Shown: positions 1-9,030 of the stretch, one piece after another
Numbering within the stretch: position 1 is the first letter of the stretch
How the letters are laid out: the number at the start of each line of letters is the position of its first letter
Source of the DNA: Microbispora sp. H13382
Lineage (GTDB): Bacteria; Actinomycetota; Actinomycetes; Streptosporangiales; Streptosporangiaceae
Direction: 5' to 3'
NCBI RefSeq assembly: GCF_014161445.1
Contig: NZ_JABBXA010000016.1
Coordinates: 124,001-188,000, forward strand
DNA length: 64,000 bases
Made by a program: the position numbers and the translations under genes
The notes under the pieces: generated by a model
Seen by the model: only the letters and a program-made list of their open reading frames with translations
Database searches by the model: none
What the model was told of the DNA's origin: nothing

Positions 1-615
1 TTCGGCCAGCACGGCCTCGCCCGCCTGCGCGGCGGTCGCGGCCCTGCGCTGCCTGATCGCGTAGGCGACCGTGAAGACCACGCAGAGCGAGACGCCCAGG
101 CTGACGCCGCGATCGGCCGGTCCGGCGGGGGCCACGGGTGACATGAGGCCCATGGTGACCGCCCCGAGTCCCGTCAGGGCGAGCAGCAGGACCGGCAGCG
201 ATCGGCTGAGCGGATGCCGCACGGCCGCCGCTCCGATGGCGAACATGACCACGGCGACGGCCGGGCTGCCGCCCTTCGAGATCGCGTCGAGGACGAGGGC
301 CGGCACGATGGCGAGGCCGAGAAGAACGGCCTGCACGCGCCCCGTGTCCCAGCGGCGCGGGAGCACGGCCGGCCGTAGCCGGAGCACGATCGTCATCGCC
401 AGGACGACGGCGACGGCGGCGGTCAGCACGGTGACGGCGAGCCGCTCGCCCGCCAGGCCGAACCCCGGTGCGGAGGTCGCCTGCCCGCCGATCAGCATCG
501 CGGTGACCGCCGCCAGCAGGCACACGCCGGCGATCGCGTTCCTGCGGTGGGCCTCCGAGCCTTCCCGGCTTCCGCCGGGGTGGCCGGGAGGATGCGAGGG
601 GTCACGTCTGAGCAC
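1..615 (-). CDS. N-terminal membrane part of a probable sensor histidine kinase (cut by window edge)
   Basis: A frame open from a GTG at 615 to the window edge gives 205 residues. An in-frame TAA lies 12 nt upstream, so this GTG is the first possible start. The protein has about six hydrophobic segments (roughly residues 26-44, 58-77, 93-111, 117-131, 138-157 and 169-185), then a basic, Ala/Glu-rich stretch (RQRRAATAAQAGEAVLAE). That stretch looks like the helix leading into the dimerisation domain of NarL-type sensor kinases. The kinase domains would lie outside the window, so the family call is inference. It starts 9 nt after the stop of the DUF1453-like gene and is probably co-transcribed with it. 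Confidence 0.6.
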   Translation of the reverse strand, partial: MLRRDPSHPPGHPGGSREGSEAHRRNAIAGVCLLAAVTAMLIGGQATSAPGFGLAGERLAVTVLTAAVAVVLAMTIVLRLRPAVLPRRWDTGRVQAVLLGLAIVPALVLDAISKGGSPAVAVVMFAIGAAAVRHPLSRSLPVLLLALTGLGAVTMGLMSPVAPAGPADRGVSLGVSLCVVFTVAYAIRQRRAATAAQAGEAVLAE

Positions 616-624
616 GTCCCGACG

Positions 625-1119
625 TTAGCGGGCCGTCTGGACACCGGGGACGGCGGTGCCGGGCAGGGCGCTCGCCCGGCGGGCGACCATGAGGAACTGC
701 ACGCCGAGGGTCACCCCGATGAACAGGAGCATGGAGCCCTGGGACGAGGTCACGCCGAGGAACGCGGTCAGGAAGATCATCGCGACCCGGACGGCGATGG
801 AACCCACCCACGCGAGCAGCGTCGTAGCGGTGCCCTGCGACCACGCCACGCCGTGCTGGTCGAGCCAGACGCGCGTGGTCGCCGCCCGCAGCGCGCCGAG
901 ACCCGCGGCCACGAGGAGCCCCGCGGCGAGCAGGGCGACGGCGAGCACCGGGTGGAGGGGGTCGACGAGCTTGTCCCCGTCGGCGGCGAGTCCGGCCAGG
1001 ACCATGGCCGCGGAGATGATCAGGCCGACGGGCCTGGCGGCGGGCCGCGGCGTCATCTGCCGGTAGATCACGAGGGCGACCGCGGCGAGGGCGATGACGA
1101 TGATCTGCGCTGTCTGCAT
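625..1119 (-). CDS. DUF1453/CcdC-like membrane protein
   Basis: This is a 164-residue integral membrane protein. An upstream extension to 1353 is open but low-complexity and Pro/Arg-rich, so I start at the ATG at 1119 (MQTAQIIVIALAAVALVIYR), which opens directly into a membrane helix. About five hydrophobic segments follow, with one soluble stretch (TTRVWLDQHGVAWSQG) in the middle. The layout resembles the actinobacterial DUF1453 proteins often found beside two-component kinase genes, which fits the kinase-like gene immediately downstream. The biochemical function is unknown. The 267-nt region upstream holds a G-rich repeat and dispersed elements, listed separately. Confidence 0.6.
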   Translation of the reverse strand: MQTAQIIVIALAAVALVIYRQMTPRPAARPVGLIISAAMVLAGLAADGDKLVDPLHPVLAVALLAAGLLVAAGLGALRAATTRVWLDQHGVAWSQGTATTLLAWVGSIAVRVAMIFLTAFLGVTSSQGSMLLFIGVTLGVQFLMVARRASALPGTAVPGVQTAR

Positions 1120-1171
1120 GCGTAAGACGGTAGGAAGAGCGGCCGCGGAGCGGATCGGCGCCAGGGTGGAA

Positions 1172-1241
1172 AGCGGGGGTGGAGAGCGGGGGTGGAGAGC
1201 AGGAGAGAAGCGGGGGTGGGGAGCGCCCATCTCCACCCCCG
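1172..1241. repeat. G-rich tandem repeat with inverted partner
   Basis: A 13-bp unit AGCGGGGGTGGAG occurs twice head to tail at 1172-1184 and 1185-1197, with a third near-copy at 1209-1221. Its inverse, CTCCACCCCCG, follows at 1231-1241, so the strand can fold into a hairpin, and the G runs could form a quadruplex. It sits 50-120 bp upstream of the DUF1453-like start, in the presumed promoter/leader region of the DUF1453-kinase pair. A regulatory role is inference. Confidence 0.6.
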
Positions 1242-1262
1242 GGTGGACGTCCCACCCCTTCC

Positions 1263-1384
1263 CCGTGATCTCGAACTTTGCCGCACGGATGGCCTGTGTC
1301 CTGCGCCGGCCCTGTCCATGATCTTGCACTTTCTCCGGCACAGGCCCGCCCACCCGCGCGTTCGTCCCGCGTGATCGTGCGGTT
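1263..1384. repeat. Cluster of dispersed CCRTGATCTYG-type intergenic elements
   Basis: Three related sequences lie between the PIG-L gene stop and the G-rich repeat: 1263-1287 (begins CCGTGATCTCGAACTTTG), 1316-1342 (begins CCATGATCTTGCACTTTC and ends GGCACA) and a shorter one at 1370-1384 (CGTGATCGTGCGGTT). Close relatives, partly inverted, occur at 8956-9100. The shared core is TGATCTTGCACTTT followed by a GCAC-containing end. I do not know a named family for it. Confidence 0.55.
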
Positions 1385-1386
1385 CG

Positions 1387-2121
1387 TCAGGCGGTGGCGA
1401 CCCGCTGGAACGCCTCCGCGTACGAGCCCTCGGGGAGGCCCGCGGCGGCGGCGTGGCCGGAGAGCCAGCCCTTGACCATGCCGTCCAGGTCGGGGATGTG
1501 CGCGGTCTGACTCTCGTGCGCGCGCAGCGCCGCGATCTTGCGGTCCACGGTGGAGGTGACGTCGACGTAGTGGTTGACGGTCATGCCGCCCGTGAGCCAC
1601 ACCTCGCGGACGGTCCAGGCCTCGAGCCCCTCGTCGGCCAGCAGCTCGGGGAAGGCGTACGGGTTGCGCGCGTCGGGGTAGACCGCGTCGAGGGTGGCGC
1701 CGCCTACCGCGCGGTGGTCGGGGTGGCTGGGGCCGAGCCGCTCGTAGTTCCGGTCGGGGCTCGAGGTGATGACCAGGTCGGGCCGCACCTGGCGGATCAC
1801 CCGGGTGATGTCCCGCCGCAGGCCGAGCGTCTGCTCGACCACGCCGTCCTGGTAGCCCAGGAAGCGCAGGTCGCCGACGCCCACGCACTTGGCCGCGGCG
1901 GTCTGCTCGGCGCGGCGCAGCGCCGCCATGCCGCCGTTGTCCACCGCCCGGTCGAATCCGCCCGCGTCGCCATCCGTGACCAGGCAGTACACGACCTCCG
2001 CGCCGGAGTCGGTCAGTGTGGCGACCGTTCCCGCGGCGCCGAAGTCGATGTCGTCGGGGTGCGCGACGACCACCAAAACCTTTTTGATTTCCGCCTCGTC
2101 CAGCAAGAGCAGCCTCCTCAT
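1387..2121 (-). CDS. PIG-L/LmbE family N-acetylglucosamine deacetylase-like hydrolase
   Basis: A zinc-dependent deacetylase-fold protein of about 244 residues. The metal-binding AHPDD motif follows the first beta strand (VLVVVAHPDDIDFGAAG), and the second family motif HPDHR lies in GPSHPDHRAVG. Relatives act on N-acetylglucosaminyl groups in mycothiol synthesis (MshB), mycothiol-conjugate hydrolysis (Mca) and antibiotic tailoring; the substrate here cannot be told. The start is uncertain. I chose the ATG at 2121; another ATG lies four codons upstream, and a TTG follows an internal AGGAGG. It is divergent from pcrA across an 80-bp gap and has no evident operon partner. Confidence 0.8.
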   Translation of the reverse strand: MRRLLLLDEAEIKKVLVVVAHPDDIDFGAAGTVATLTDSGAEVVYCLVTDGDAGGFDRAVDNGGMAALRRAEQTAAAKCVGVGDLRFLGYQDGVVEQTLGLRRDITRVIRQVRPDLVITSSPDRNYERLGPSHPDHRAVGGATLDAVYPDARNPYAFPELLADEGLEAWTVREVWLTGGMTVNHYVDVTSTVDRKIAALRAHESQTAHIPDLDGMVKGWLSGHAAAAGLPEGSYAEAFQRVATA

Positions 2122-2200
2122 GGTGTGGCACATCACCTTAAACGTGACTTGCCGGGCGAGTGGGCTCCGGATGTCGGTGCGCGGCCATAACCTAAGGAGA

Positions 2201-4444
2201 GTGTCCACCCGAGCCGCCACTCATCCATTGCTCGACGGCCTCAACCCGCAGCAGCGGGACGCCGTCACCCACCAGGGCAGTCCGCTGCTGATCGTCGCCG
2301 GGGCCGGCTCCGGGAAGACCAGGGTGCTGACGCACCGTGTCGCGTACCTGCTGGCGGAGCGCGGCGTCCAGCCGGGGGAGATCCTGGCGATCACCTTCAC
2401 CAACAAGGCCGCCCGCGAGATGAAGGAGCGGGTCGACAGGCTCGTCGGGCCGCGGTCCAGGGCCATGTGGGTCATGACGTTCCACAGCGCCTGCGTGCGG
2501 ATCCTGCGGCGCGAGGCGAAGCGGCTGGGCTTCACCTCCAGCTTCTCGATCTACGACCAGGCCGACTCCCAGCGGCTCATGGCGATGGTGTGCCGCGAGC
2601 TCGACCTCGACCCCAAGCGCTATCCGCCGCGGTCCTTCTCGGCGCAGGTCAGCAACTTCAAGAACGAGCTGATCGACTACGAGACGGCGGCCGACCGGGC
2701 CTCGACCCATCTGGAGCGCACGCTCGCGGAGGCGTACCGCACCTACCAGCGGCGGCTCACCGAGGCCGGCGCGATGGACTTCGACGACCTGATCATGCTG
2801 ACGGTCACGCTGTTCCAGCTCTTCCCCGAGGTGGCCGAGCACTACCGGCGGCGGTTCCGGCACGTGATGGTCGACGAGTACCAGGACACCAACCACGCGC
2901 AGTACACGCTGATCCGCGAGCTGGTCGGGCGGCCCGAGGTGCGCACCGCCGACGGCGACGTGGTGCGGGAGGGCGTCGAGCCCTCGGAGCTGGTGGTCGT
3001 CGGCGACGCCGACCAGTCGATCTACGCCTTCCGCGGCGCGACGATCCGCAACATCCTGGAGTTCGAACGCGACTACCCGGACGCGCGGACGATCCTGCTG
3101 GAGCAGAACTACCGCTCCACGCAGACGATCCTGAACGCCGCCAACTCGGTCATCTCCCGCAACGAGGGCCGCAAGCCGAAGAACCTGTGGTCCGACCAGG
3201 GCGCGGGGCCGAAGATCATCGGTTACGTCGCCGACAACGAGCACGACGAGGCCATGTTCGTCGCGCAGGAGGTCGACCGGCTTGGCGACGACCACGGGGT
3301 TACCCCCGGCGACGTGGCGGTCTTCTACCGCACGAACGCCGCGTCCCGGGTGTTCGAGGAGATCTTCATCCGCACCGGCCTGCCGTACAAGGTCGTGGGC
3401 GGGGTGCGGTTCTACGAGCGCAAGGAGGTCAAGGACCTGCTCGCCTACCTGCGGGTCCTGGCCAACCCGAACGACACGGTCTCGCTGCGGCGCATCCTCA
3501 ACGTGCCCAAGCGCGGCATCGGCGACCGCGCCGAGGCGATGGTCGAGGCGTTCGCCAACCGCGAGCGCATCGCCTTCTGGGAGGCGCTGCGCCGGGCCGA
3601 CGAGGCGCCGGGAGTGGCCACCCGCTCGCTCAACGCGATCCGCGACTTCGTCACCATGCTGGACGAGCTGCGGGCCAAGGAGCTTCCGCTGTCGGACCTG
3701 GCGGAGGAGGTGCTGAGCGCCACCGGCTACCGGACGGAGCTGGAGACCTCGGGCGACCCGCAGGACGAGAGCCGGCTGGAGAACCTCAACGAGCTGATCT
3801 CGGTGGCCGCCGAGTTCGAGGAGGCCAACCCGGAGGGCACGCTCGTCGACTTCCTCGAGCAGGTCTCGCTGGTCGCCGACGCCGACCAGATCCCGGACGG
3901 CGACGACCACGGCGGGGTGGTCACGCTGATGACCCTGCACACCGCCAAGGGCCTGGAGTTCCCCGTGGTGTTCCTCACGGGCATGGAGGACGGCGTCTTC
4001 CCGCACATGCGCTCGCTGAACGACCCGAAGGAGCTGGAAGAGGAGCGCAGGTTGGCGTACGTCGGCATCACCCGGGCCAAGCAACGGCTCTACCTGTCCA
4101 GGTCGGCGGTTCGCTCGGCGTGGGGCGCGCCGTCGTTCAACCCCGCCTCGCGCTTCCTGTCGGAGGTTCCGGGCGACCTGGTCGACTGGCGCGGCGACCC
4201 CGGCAAGACCGCCTGGTCCGCCGCGACCTCCCGCCCGGCCGCCCGTACGGCTCCCGCGCAGAAGACCGGCGGCCGGCAGATTCCGAACCTGTCGCCGGGC
4301 GACCGGGTCACCCACGACACCTTCGGACTCGGCACGGTGGTGGCGGTGGACGGCCAGGCCGAGAAAACGCGGGTGAAGATCGACTTCGGTAGCGAGGGCG
4401 AGAAGACCCTGCTGCTCGCCTACGCCCCGATCGACAAGCTCTGA
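2201..4444 (+). CDS. pcrA: ATP-dependent DNA helicase PcrA/UvrD (SF1A)
   Basis: A 747-residue 3'-5' SF1A helicase for DNA repair and for displacing proteins from DNA. Visible motifs are the Q motif (NPQQRDAV), Walker A GAGSGKT, motif Ia (TFTNKAAREM), motif II DEYQDTN, motif III GDADQSIYAFRGA, motif IV QNYRST, motif V TLHTAKGLEF and motif VI VGITRAKQRLYL. The C-terminus (VTHDTFGLGTVVAVDG to the end) is the small Tudor-like domain typical of PcrA. I chose the GTG at 2201 because the conserved region begins at HPLLDGLNPQQ; AAGGAGA directly abuts it and TAACCT lies 7 nt upstream, so the mRNA may be leaderless. An ATG at 2171 is the alternative. Confidence 0.95.
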   Translation: MSTRAATHPLLDGLNPQQRDAVTHQGSPLLIVAGAGSGKTRVLTHRVAYLLAERGVQPGEILAITFTNKAAREMKERVDRLVGPRSRAMWVMTFHSACVRILRREAKRLGFTSSFSIYDQADSQRLMAMVCRELDLDPKRYPPRSFSAQVSNFKNELIDYETAADRASTHLERTLAEAYRTYQRRLTEAGAMDFDDLIMLTVTLFQLFPEVAEHYRRRFRHVMVDEYQDTNHAQYTLIRELVGRPEVRTADGDVVREGVEPSELVVVGDADQSIYAFRGATIRNILEFERDYPDARTILLEQNYRSTQTILNAANSVISRNEGRKPKNLWSDQGAGPKIIGYVADNEHDEAMFVAQEVDRLGDDHGVTPGDVAVFYRTNAASRVFEEIFIRTGLPYKVVGGVRFYERKEVKDLLAYLRVLANPNDTVSLRRILNVPKRGIGDRAEAMVEAFANRERIAFWEALRRADEAPGVATRSLNAIRDFVTMLDELRAKELPLSDLAEEVLSATGYRTELETSGDPQDESRLENLNELISVAAEFEEANPEGTLVDFLEQVSLVADADQIPDGDDHGGVVTLMTLHTAKGLEFPVVFLTGMEDGVFPHMRSLNDPKELEEERRLAYVGITRAKQRLYLSRSAVRSAWGAPSFNPASRFLSEVPGDLVDWRGDPGKTAWSAATSRPAARTAPAQKTGGRQIPNLSPGDRVTHDTFGLGTVVAVDGQAEKTRVKIDFGSEGEKTLLLAYAPIDKL

Positions 4445-4543
4445 TCGGCGAGCTCTGACCCGTTCCCGCTCGCCGCGGGCGCTGCCGGAGGTCTCGGCGG
4501 TCGCCGCCTGACCGGGAGACGCGTCCGGCGGGATGGAGCGAAA

Positions 4544-4579
4544 CGGCCGGTCCCGGGTGTGATCACCCGGGACCGGCCG
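4544..4579. terminator. Bidirectional stem-loop terminator
   Basis: Perfect 16-bp arms at 4544-4559 and 4564-4579 enclose a 4-nt loop (TGAT). The arms start CGGCCGGTC and end GACCGGCCG. It lies between the convergent ends of pcrA and the secreted-protein gene, so it can serve both. There is no U tract, as is common in high-GC actinomycetes. Confidence 0.8.
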
Positions 4580-4640
4580 CCTCTGGCCCTGCCGCGCGAG
4601 GGGCTCGGCCGCGCGGTTCAGTGCATGATCGTCCGCCGGT

Positions 4641-5546
4641 TCAGTCGTTGGGCAGGATGACGGGGCCCTGAGTGTCCGGCAGCTCGCTGTCGAGGTCGCT
4701 CAGGTTGGCGACCTGGCTCCTCGGCGGCGCCTTGACCGTGACCTTCCTGCCCCAGCCGGCGAACGTGGTGACGTCGGACAGGGTGAAGGTGACGGACTTG
4801 CCCTCGGCCTTCGTCTTCAGGTCGGCGGTGGCCGAGGCGCGGCGGACGAGCTGGTCGGAGCCGACCCACAGCTTCCAGGACACCACGGTCTTGCCGGGGT
4901 TGGACCCCAGGCTGGCGAGGCTGTACTTCAGGCCCGGGCTGATCTTCATGAGCTGCGCCAAGGTGATGGTGCCGCGGTAGAGCGTGGTCTTCGCGCCGTT
5001 GACGCTGCCGCCAGGCCCCTTGGCCTTGGTGGTCGTGAGGACCGTCTTGAGGGTGCGCCAGTCGGTGGCGTTGAAGAAGCCGCCCGTGGTCAGCGAAGAG
5101 TCGAACCGCTGGACGGGGACCCGCACCCAGGTCTTGCCCTCCGGGAGCAGATCCGCGTAGACGCCACCGGAGAAGTAGGCGGTCCTGCCGATGACGATCG
5201 TGCGGACCGGGTCCTCCGCACCCTTCAGGTCCTCGTCCTTCTCCTTCAGCAGGTCGCTGTACTTGACCTTCTGTGTGCTGTCGGCGGCGACGATGCCGGA
5301 CCGGCCGAAGGCGTAGCCGCCGTTCGAGGTGACCTTGATGGCGGGGATGCCGAGGATGTTCAGCGTGCTCGTGGAGATGTACCGCACGCCGTGTCCGGCG
5401 ACGAACTGCTTGCGCAGCGCCGCCGCCGGGTCGGCGGCGGGGGCCGGCGCCTGCGCCGAGGTCTGAGCCTGGGCGGGGGCGGCGACGGCGGGCGCCACGA
5501 GCGCGGCCGTCGCGGCGCACGCCAGCGCCATGATTGCTCGCTTCAA
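4641..5546 (-). CDS. Secreted LppX/LolA-like protein of unknown function
   Basis: A 301-residue exported protein. I chose a TTG start at 5546 because GGAGGA lies 6 nt upstream and the protein then begins MKRAIMALACAATAAL, a signal peptide ending near AVAAPAQA. The mature part is rich in beta strands, with the pattern of LppX/LprG/LolA-like lipid-binding folds seen in many actinomycete exported proteins, and ends with TVKAPPRSQVANLSDL. A Cys sits in the leader but too early for a convincing lipobox, so I do not call it a lipoprotein. Function is unknown. It is divergent from marR, with the marR operator between them. Confidence 0.7.
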   Translation of the reverse strand: MKRAIMALACAATAALVAPAVAAPAQAQTSAQAPAPAADPAAALRKQFVAGHGVRYISTSTLNILGIPAIKVTSNGGYAFGRSGIVAADSTQKVKYSDLLKEKDEDLKGAEDPVRTIVIGRTAYFSGGVYADLLPEGKTWVRVPVQRFDSSLTTGGFFNATDWRTLKTVLTTTKAKGPGGSVNGAKTTLYRGTITLAQLMKISPGLKYSLASLGSNPGKTVVSWKLWVGSDQLVRRASATADLKTKAEGKSVTFTLSDVTTFAGWGRKVTVKAPPRSQVANLSDLDSELPDTQGPVILPND

Positions 5547-5685
5547 AGTGATTCCTCCCGTAAGTGCCCTCATGATCGAAAGGGCAGCCCGGAAATCTTC
5601 GCGGCTCATGATCACAAGAAAGTCACGAAAATCCACATTTCCTGTGAGTTTTCAGCTAGTGGGCCGGTATGCGGGCTGATTATTA

Positions 5686-5712
5686 TTTCGCCACGAAATG
5701 TTCGTAGCGAAA
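5686..5712. promoter_or_regulatory. Inverted repeat upstream of marR (probable autoregulatory operator)
   Basis: TTTCGCCACGAA at 5686-5697 and TTCGTAGCGAAA at 5701-5712 form 12-bp arms with 11 of 12 pairs matched around a 3-nt centre. The right arm runs into the presumed ribosome binding site of marR, whose ATG is at 5720. Position and symmetry fit a MarR dimer site controlling marR and perhaps the divergent secreted-protein gene. Binding by this MarR is inference. Confidence 0.6.
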
Positions 5713-5719
5713 GGACATC

Positions 5720-6166
5720 ATGGAGGAGAACGCGGCGGTCGAGGAGATATCCCGGCTCTACCCCGCCGTCCACCGGCGTCTGCGCACGTCCGGTCGCCTG
5801 CTTCCGGGCCGCGACCTCACCGCCCGAATGGTGTCGGTCCTGCGTCACGTGGTGTCGTACGGACCGCTCACCGTGGGCGACCTGGCCGGGCGTCTGCGGC
5901 TGTCGCGGGCCGCGACCACCGAACTCCTCGACCGCGTCGAGAGCCGGGGTCTCGTCGCGCGGACGCGCGACCAGCGTGACCGGCGGCGCGTCTACGTCCG
6001 GATCACCGAGGCGGGGCGTGCCGCCGCCGACGGCGCGGGCCGCGACGACGCCGGGCGCGGCGACGACCCGCTCACGGCGGCCGTGCGCACGATGACCCCG
6101 CAGGAGAGGCAGGGGCTCGTGGACGGCCTGCGCGCGCTGCTCCGGGAGCGTCCGGCGGGCGGCTGA
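5720..6166 (+). CDS. MarR family transcriptional regulator
   Basis: A 148-residue winged-helix regulator. The DNA-binding part runs from about residue 40 to 100: [20 protein letters not shown] is the helix-turn-helix, and the wing is [17 protein letters not shown]. The flanking helices would form the dimer interface. MarR proteins usually repress their own gene and a neighbouring gene until a small ligand binds. The best candidate targets are its own promoter (inverted repeat at 5686-5712) and the divergent secreted protein. The ligand is unknown. The downstream B12-binding gene starts 76 nt after the stop with its own ribosome binding site. Confidence 0.85.
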   Translation: MEENAAVEEISRLYPAVHRRLRTSGRLLPGRDLTARMVSVLRHVVSYGPLTVGDLAGRLRLSRAATTELLDRVESRGLVARTRDQRDRRRVYVRITEAGRAAADGAGRDDAGRGDDPLTAAVRTMTPQERQGLVDGLRALLRERPAGG

Positions 6167-6242
6167 CGAGGGGCCGTTCCGCGGGGAGGCGGCGCGCGGC
6201 GGTTACGCTTCGGGCAGCGAGCACCATCTGCGGGAGGTCTTC

Positions 6243-6644
6243 ATGGCAGGCAGGATTCGGGTCGTCGTCGCGAAGCCGGGGCTCGACGGGCACGACCGCG
6301 GGGTCAAGGTGGTGGCGCGGGCGCTGCGCGACGCGGGCATGGAAGTCATCTACACGGGGCTGCACCAGACCCCGGAGCAGATCGTCCGTACGGCGATCCA
6401 GGAGGACGCGGCGGCCATCGGGCTGTCCATCCTGTCCGGCGCCCACATGACGCTGTTCGCCCGGCTCTTCGAGGTGCTGCGCGAGGAGGAAGCCGAGGAC
6501 ATCGTGGTGTTCGGCGGCGGCATCATCCCCGATGCCGACATCCCCGAACTGCACAAAATGGGAGTCGCCAGGATCTTCACGCCCGGGTCCACGACTCAGG
6601 AGATCGTGGAATGGGTCCGTTCGGCGGTTCCAGCCACCGTTTAG
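6243..6644 (+). CDS. icmB: Cobalamin-binding small subunit of acyl-CoA mutase (IcmB-like)
   Basis: A stand-alone 133-residue B12-binding domain. It carries the DxHxxG motif (LDGHDRG, residues about 16-22), whose His is the lower axial ligand of cobalamin, plus the family's SILSGAH and GGGIIP loops around the nucleotide tail. The length and the opening [16 protein letters not shown] match the small subunit of isobutyryl-CoA mutase, which interconverts isobutyryl- and n-butyryl-CoA, but small subunits of related mutases look the same. No large subunit is present in the window, so the partner and exact substrate are open. GGGAGG lies upstream of the ATG. Confidence 0.8.
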   Translation: MAGRIRVVVAKPGLDGHDRGVKVVARALRDAGMEVIYTGLHQTPEQIVRTAIQEDAAAIGLSILSGAHMTLFARLFEVLREEEAEDIVVFGGGIIPDADIPELHKMGVARIFTPGSTTQEIVEWVRSAVPATV

Positions 6645-6801
6645 GTATTTTGCCCAACCTTGCCGTACTTGAGGGTTGTTGGCAAGGCTCCAGTGGGACC
6701 CGCTGACGTGGTCACGCCGCCACGGGGACTAGGCTTCATGCGCGGAAACGCCGGGCGGGACGACGGCGCCCGGCCTCGGACATCAAAAGGGACGGACCCT
6801 C

Positions 6802-7983
6802 GTGGACCTGTTCGAACATCAGGCGAAGGAGCTCTTCGCGGAGTACGGCATCCCGGTGCCGCGCGGAATCGTCGCGCACACCGCGGAGGAGGCGCGGGCG
6901 GCTGCCGAGCAGCTCACCGGACGCGTTGTCGTCAAGGCCCAGGTCAAGACCGGCGGGCGCGGCAAGGCCGGTGGCGTGAAGGTGGCCGACGACGTCGCCG
7001 ACGCGCACGCGAAGGCGGCGCAGATCCTCGGCATGGACATCAAGGGCCACACGGTCCACAAGGTCCTGATCGAGGAGGCCAGCCAGATCGCGGAGGAGTA
7101 CTACTTCTCCTTCCTCCTCGACCGCGCCAACCGCACCTTCCTCGCCATCTGCTCCGCCTCGGGCGGTATGGACATCGAGGAGGTCGCGCACACCGCGCCG
7201 GAGAAGGTGGCGAAGGTGCCGGTCAGCCCGCTGACGGGCGTCGACCGGGCCAGGGCCCGCGAGATCGCGGTGGCCGGCGGCCTGCCGCAGCAGGCGCTGG
7301 ACGGCGCCGCCGAGCTGATCGAGAAGCTCTGGGCCGTGTTCGTCGACGAGGACGCCTCGCTCGTCGAGGTCAACCCGATGATCCTGTCGGCCGACGGCCA
7401 GGTGAAGGCGCTCGACGGCAAGGTCACCCTCGACGACAACGCGAACTTCCGCCAGGCGGAGCACGTCGCGTACGTCGACAAGGCCGCGGAGGACCCGCTG
7501 GAGGCCCGGGCCAAGGAGAAGCACCTCAACTACGTCAAGCTGGACGGCAACGTCGGCATCATCGGCAACGGCGCGGGCCTGGTCATGTCCACGCTCGACG
7601 TCGTGGCGTACGCGGGTGAGGAGTTCCCCGGACAGCCCAAGCCGGCCAACTTCCTCGACATCGGTGGCGGCGCCTCGGCCGAGGTCATGGCGAACGGCCT
7701 GGAGATCATCCTGTCCGACCCGTCCGTGAAGTCGGTCTTCGTGAACGTCTTCGGCGGCATCACCGCCTGCGACGCGGTCGCCAACGGCATCGTCTCGGCC
7801 TTCCAGCTCCTGCAGAGCCGGGGCGAGGAAGTGACCCACCCGCTGGTCGTCCGCCTGGACGGCAACAACGCCGCCCTGGGGCGGCAGATCCTGGCCGACG
7901 CCGCGCTGCCGCGGGTCGAGCTGGTCGACACGATGGACGAAGCGGCCAAGCGCGCCGCACAGCTCGCCGCGGTAGGTGCGTAA
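6802..7983 (+). CDS. sucC: Succinyl-CoA ligase (ADP-forming) beta subunit
   Basis: A 393-residue ATP-grasp protein that couples succinyl-CoA hydrolysis to NTP formation in the TCA cycle. The N-terminus [20 protein letters not shown] is diagnostic. [16 protein letters not shown] is the nucleotide-binding loop, [11 protein letters not shown] carries metal-binding residues, and [13 protein letters not shown] lies in the C-terminal CoA-ligase domain. It begins with GTG. Its stop TAA shares one base with the ATG of sucD, so the two are translationally coupled as in most bacteria. Confidence 0.97.
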   Translation: MDLFEHQAKELFAEYGIPVPRGIVAHTAEEARAAAEQLTGRVVVKAQVKTGGRGKAGGVKVADDVADAHAKAAQILGMDIKGHTVHKVLIEEASQIAEEYYFSFLLDRANRTFLAICSASGGMDIEEVAHTAPEKVAKVPVSPLTGVDRARAREIAVAGGLPQQALDGAAELIEKLWAVFVDEDASLVEVNPMILSADGQVKALDGKVTLDDNANFRQAEHVAYVDKAAEDPLEARAKEKHLNYVKLDGNVGIIGNGAGLVMSTLDVVAYAGEEFPGQPKPANFLDIGGGASAEVMANGLEIILSDPSVKSVFVNVFGGITACDAVANGIVSAFQLLQSRGEEVTHPLVVRLDGNNAALGRQILADAALPRVELVDTMDEAAKRAAQLAAVGA

Positions 7984-8855
7984 TGGCTATCTGGCTCACC
8001 GAGAACAGCAAGATCATCGTTCAGGGCATGACCGGCGGTGAGGGCACCAAGCACACCCGCCGCATGCTCGCCGCCGGCGTCAAGGTCGTGGGCGGCGTGA
8101 ACGCCCGTAAGGCCGGCATCACGCACGAGGGCCTGCCGGTCTTCGGCACGGTCAAGGAGGCCATGGAGCAGACGGGCGCCGACGTGTCCGTCGTCTTCGT
8201 GCCCCCGGCCGCCACCAAGGCCGCCGTCCGCGAGGCCATCGACGCCGAGATCCCGCTGTGCGTGGTCATCACCGAGGGCGTGCCGGTCCACGACACGACC
8301 GAGTTCTGGGCGTACGCCGTCTCCAAGGGCAACAAGACCCGCATCATCGGCCCGAACTGCCCCGGCATCGCCTCGCCCGGCGCGTCCAACGCGGGCATCA
8401 TCCCGGCCGACATCACCACCAAGGGCCGCGTCGGCCTGGTGTCGAAGTCGGGCACGCTGACCTACCAGCTCATGTACGAGCTGCGCGACATCGGCTTCTC
8501 CACCTGCGTCGGCATCGGCGGCGACCCGGTCATCGGCACGACGCACATCGACGCCCTCCAGGCGTTCCAGGAGGACCCGGAGACCGACGCGATCGTGATG
8601 ATCGGCGAGATCGGCGGCGACGCCGAGGAGCGCGCCGCGGCCTACATCGACGAGCACGTGACCAAGCCGGTCGTCGCCTATGTGGCCGGGTTCACCGCGC
8701 CCGAGGGCAAGACCATGGGCCACGCCGGCGCGATCGTGTCCGGCTCCGCCGGCACCGCCCAGGCCAAGAAGGAGGCCCTGGAGAAGGTCGGCGTCCGCGT
8801 CGGCCGCACCCCCAGCGAGACCGCCCGCCTGATGCGCGAGATCATGTCCTCGTGA
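7983..8855 (+). CDS. sucD: Succinyl-CoA ligase alpha subunit
   Basis: A 290-residue partner of SucC. It has an N-terminal CoA-binding Rossmann fold ([19 protein letters not shown]) and a C-terminal ligase domain with the phosphohistidine loop GHAGAIV. Also visible are [12 protein letters not shown] and KSGTLTYQL. Length and motif order are standard. It overlaps sucC by one base. It is followed by a small stem-loop (8873-8892) and then by a 312-bp gene-free region rich in repeats, so the transcript probably ends soon after the gene. Confidence 0.97.
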   Translation: MAIWLTENSKIIVQGMTGGEGTKHTRRMLAAGVKVVGGVNARKAGITHEGLPVFGTVKEAMEQTGADVSVVFVPPAATKAAVREAIDAEIPLCVVITEGVPVHDTTEFWAYAVSKGNKTRIIGPNCPGIASPGASNAGIIPADITTKGRVGLVSKSGTLTYQLMYELRDIGFSTCVGIGGDPVIGTTHIDALQAFQEDPETDAIVMIGEIGGDAEERAAAYIDEHVTKPVVAYVAGFTAPEGKTMGHAGAIVSGSAGTAQAKKEALEKVGVRVGRTPSETARLMREIMSS

Positions 8856-8872
8856 TCTTGTAGTTAGTCGCA

Positions 8873-8892
8873 TGCGGGTCCACTGACCCGCA
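8873..8892 (+). terminator. Stem-loop after sucD
   Basis: TGCGGGTC and GACCCGCA form an 8-bp perfect stem with a CACT loop, 17 bp after the sucD stop. A second dyad (CGGTCGC/GCGACCG) follows near 8910. This is probably the sucCD terminator. There is no U tract. Confidence 0.55.
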
Positions 8893-8955
8893 CCACCACC
8901 GTTGGCGATCACGCGGTCGCCGGGCGACCGGCGCTCCTGCCGGCGGTTCCGCCAT

Positions 8956-8994
8956 TCGTGACCTTGCACTTCCCGATGAAGTGCAAGGTCACGA
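8956..8994. repeat. 17-bp perfect inverted repeat of the dispersed element
   Basis: Arms TCGTGACCTTGCACTTC and its exact complement are separated by CCGAT. The arm is a variant of the CCATGATCTTGCACTTT element at 1263-1342, here present as an inverted pair. It lies in the gene-free stretch 8856-9167 between sucD and the perM-like gene, which otherwise holds only the sucD stem-loop and two further element copies. It could also act as a terminator or processing site. Confidence 0.65.
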
Positions 8995-9030
8995 TGCGTA
9001 TACGCCCAGGTCGCAGGGGTGTCCGCGGGC

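Noticed and set aside
2192-4315. Long open frame antisense to pcrA
   Set aside because: All helicase motifs are on the plus strand; the antisense frame has no recognisable domain.
4641-5546. Lipoprotein call for the secreted protein from its leader sequence LAC
   Set aside because: The Cys lies before the hydrophobic core of the signal peptide and lacks a proper lipobox; an AxA cleavage site fits better.
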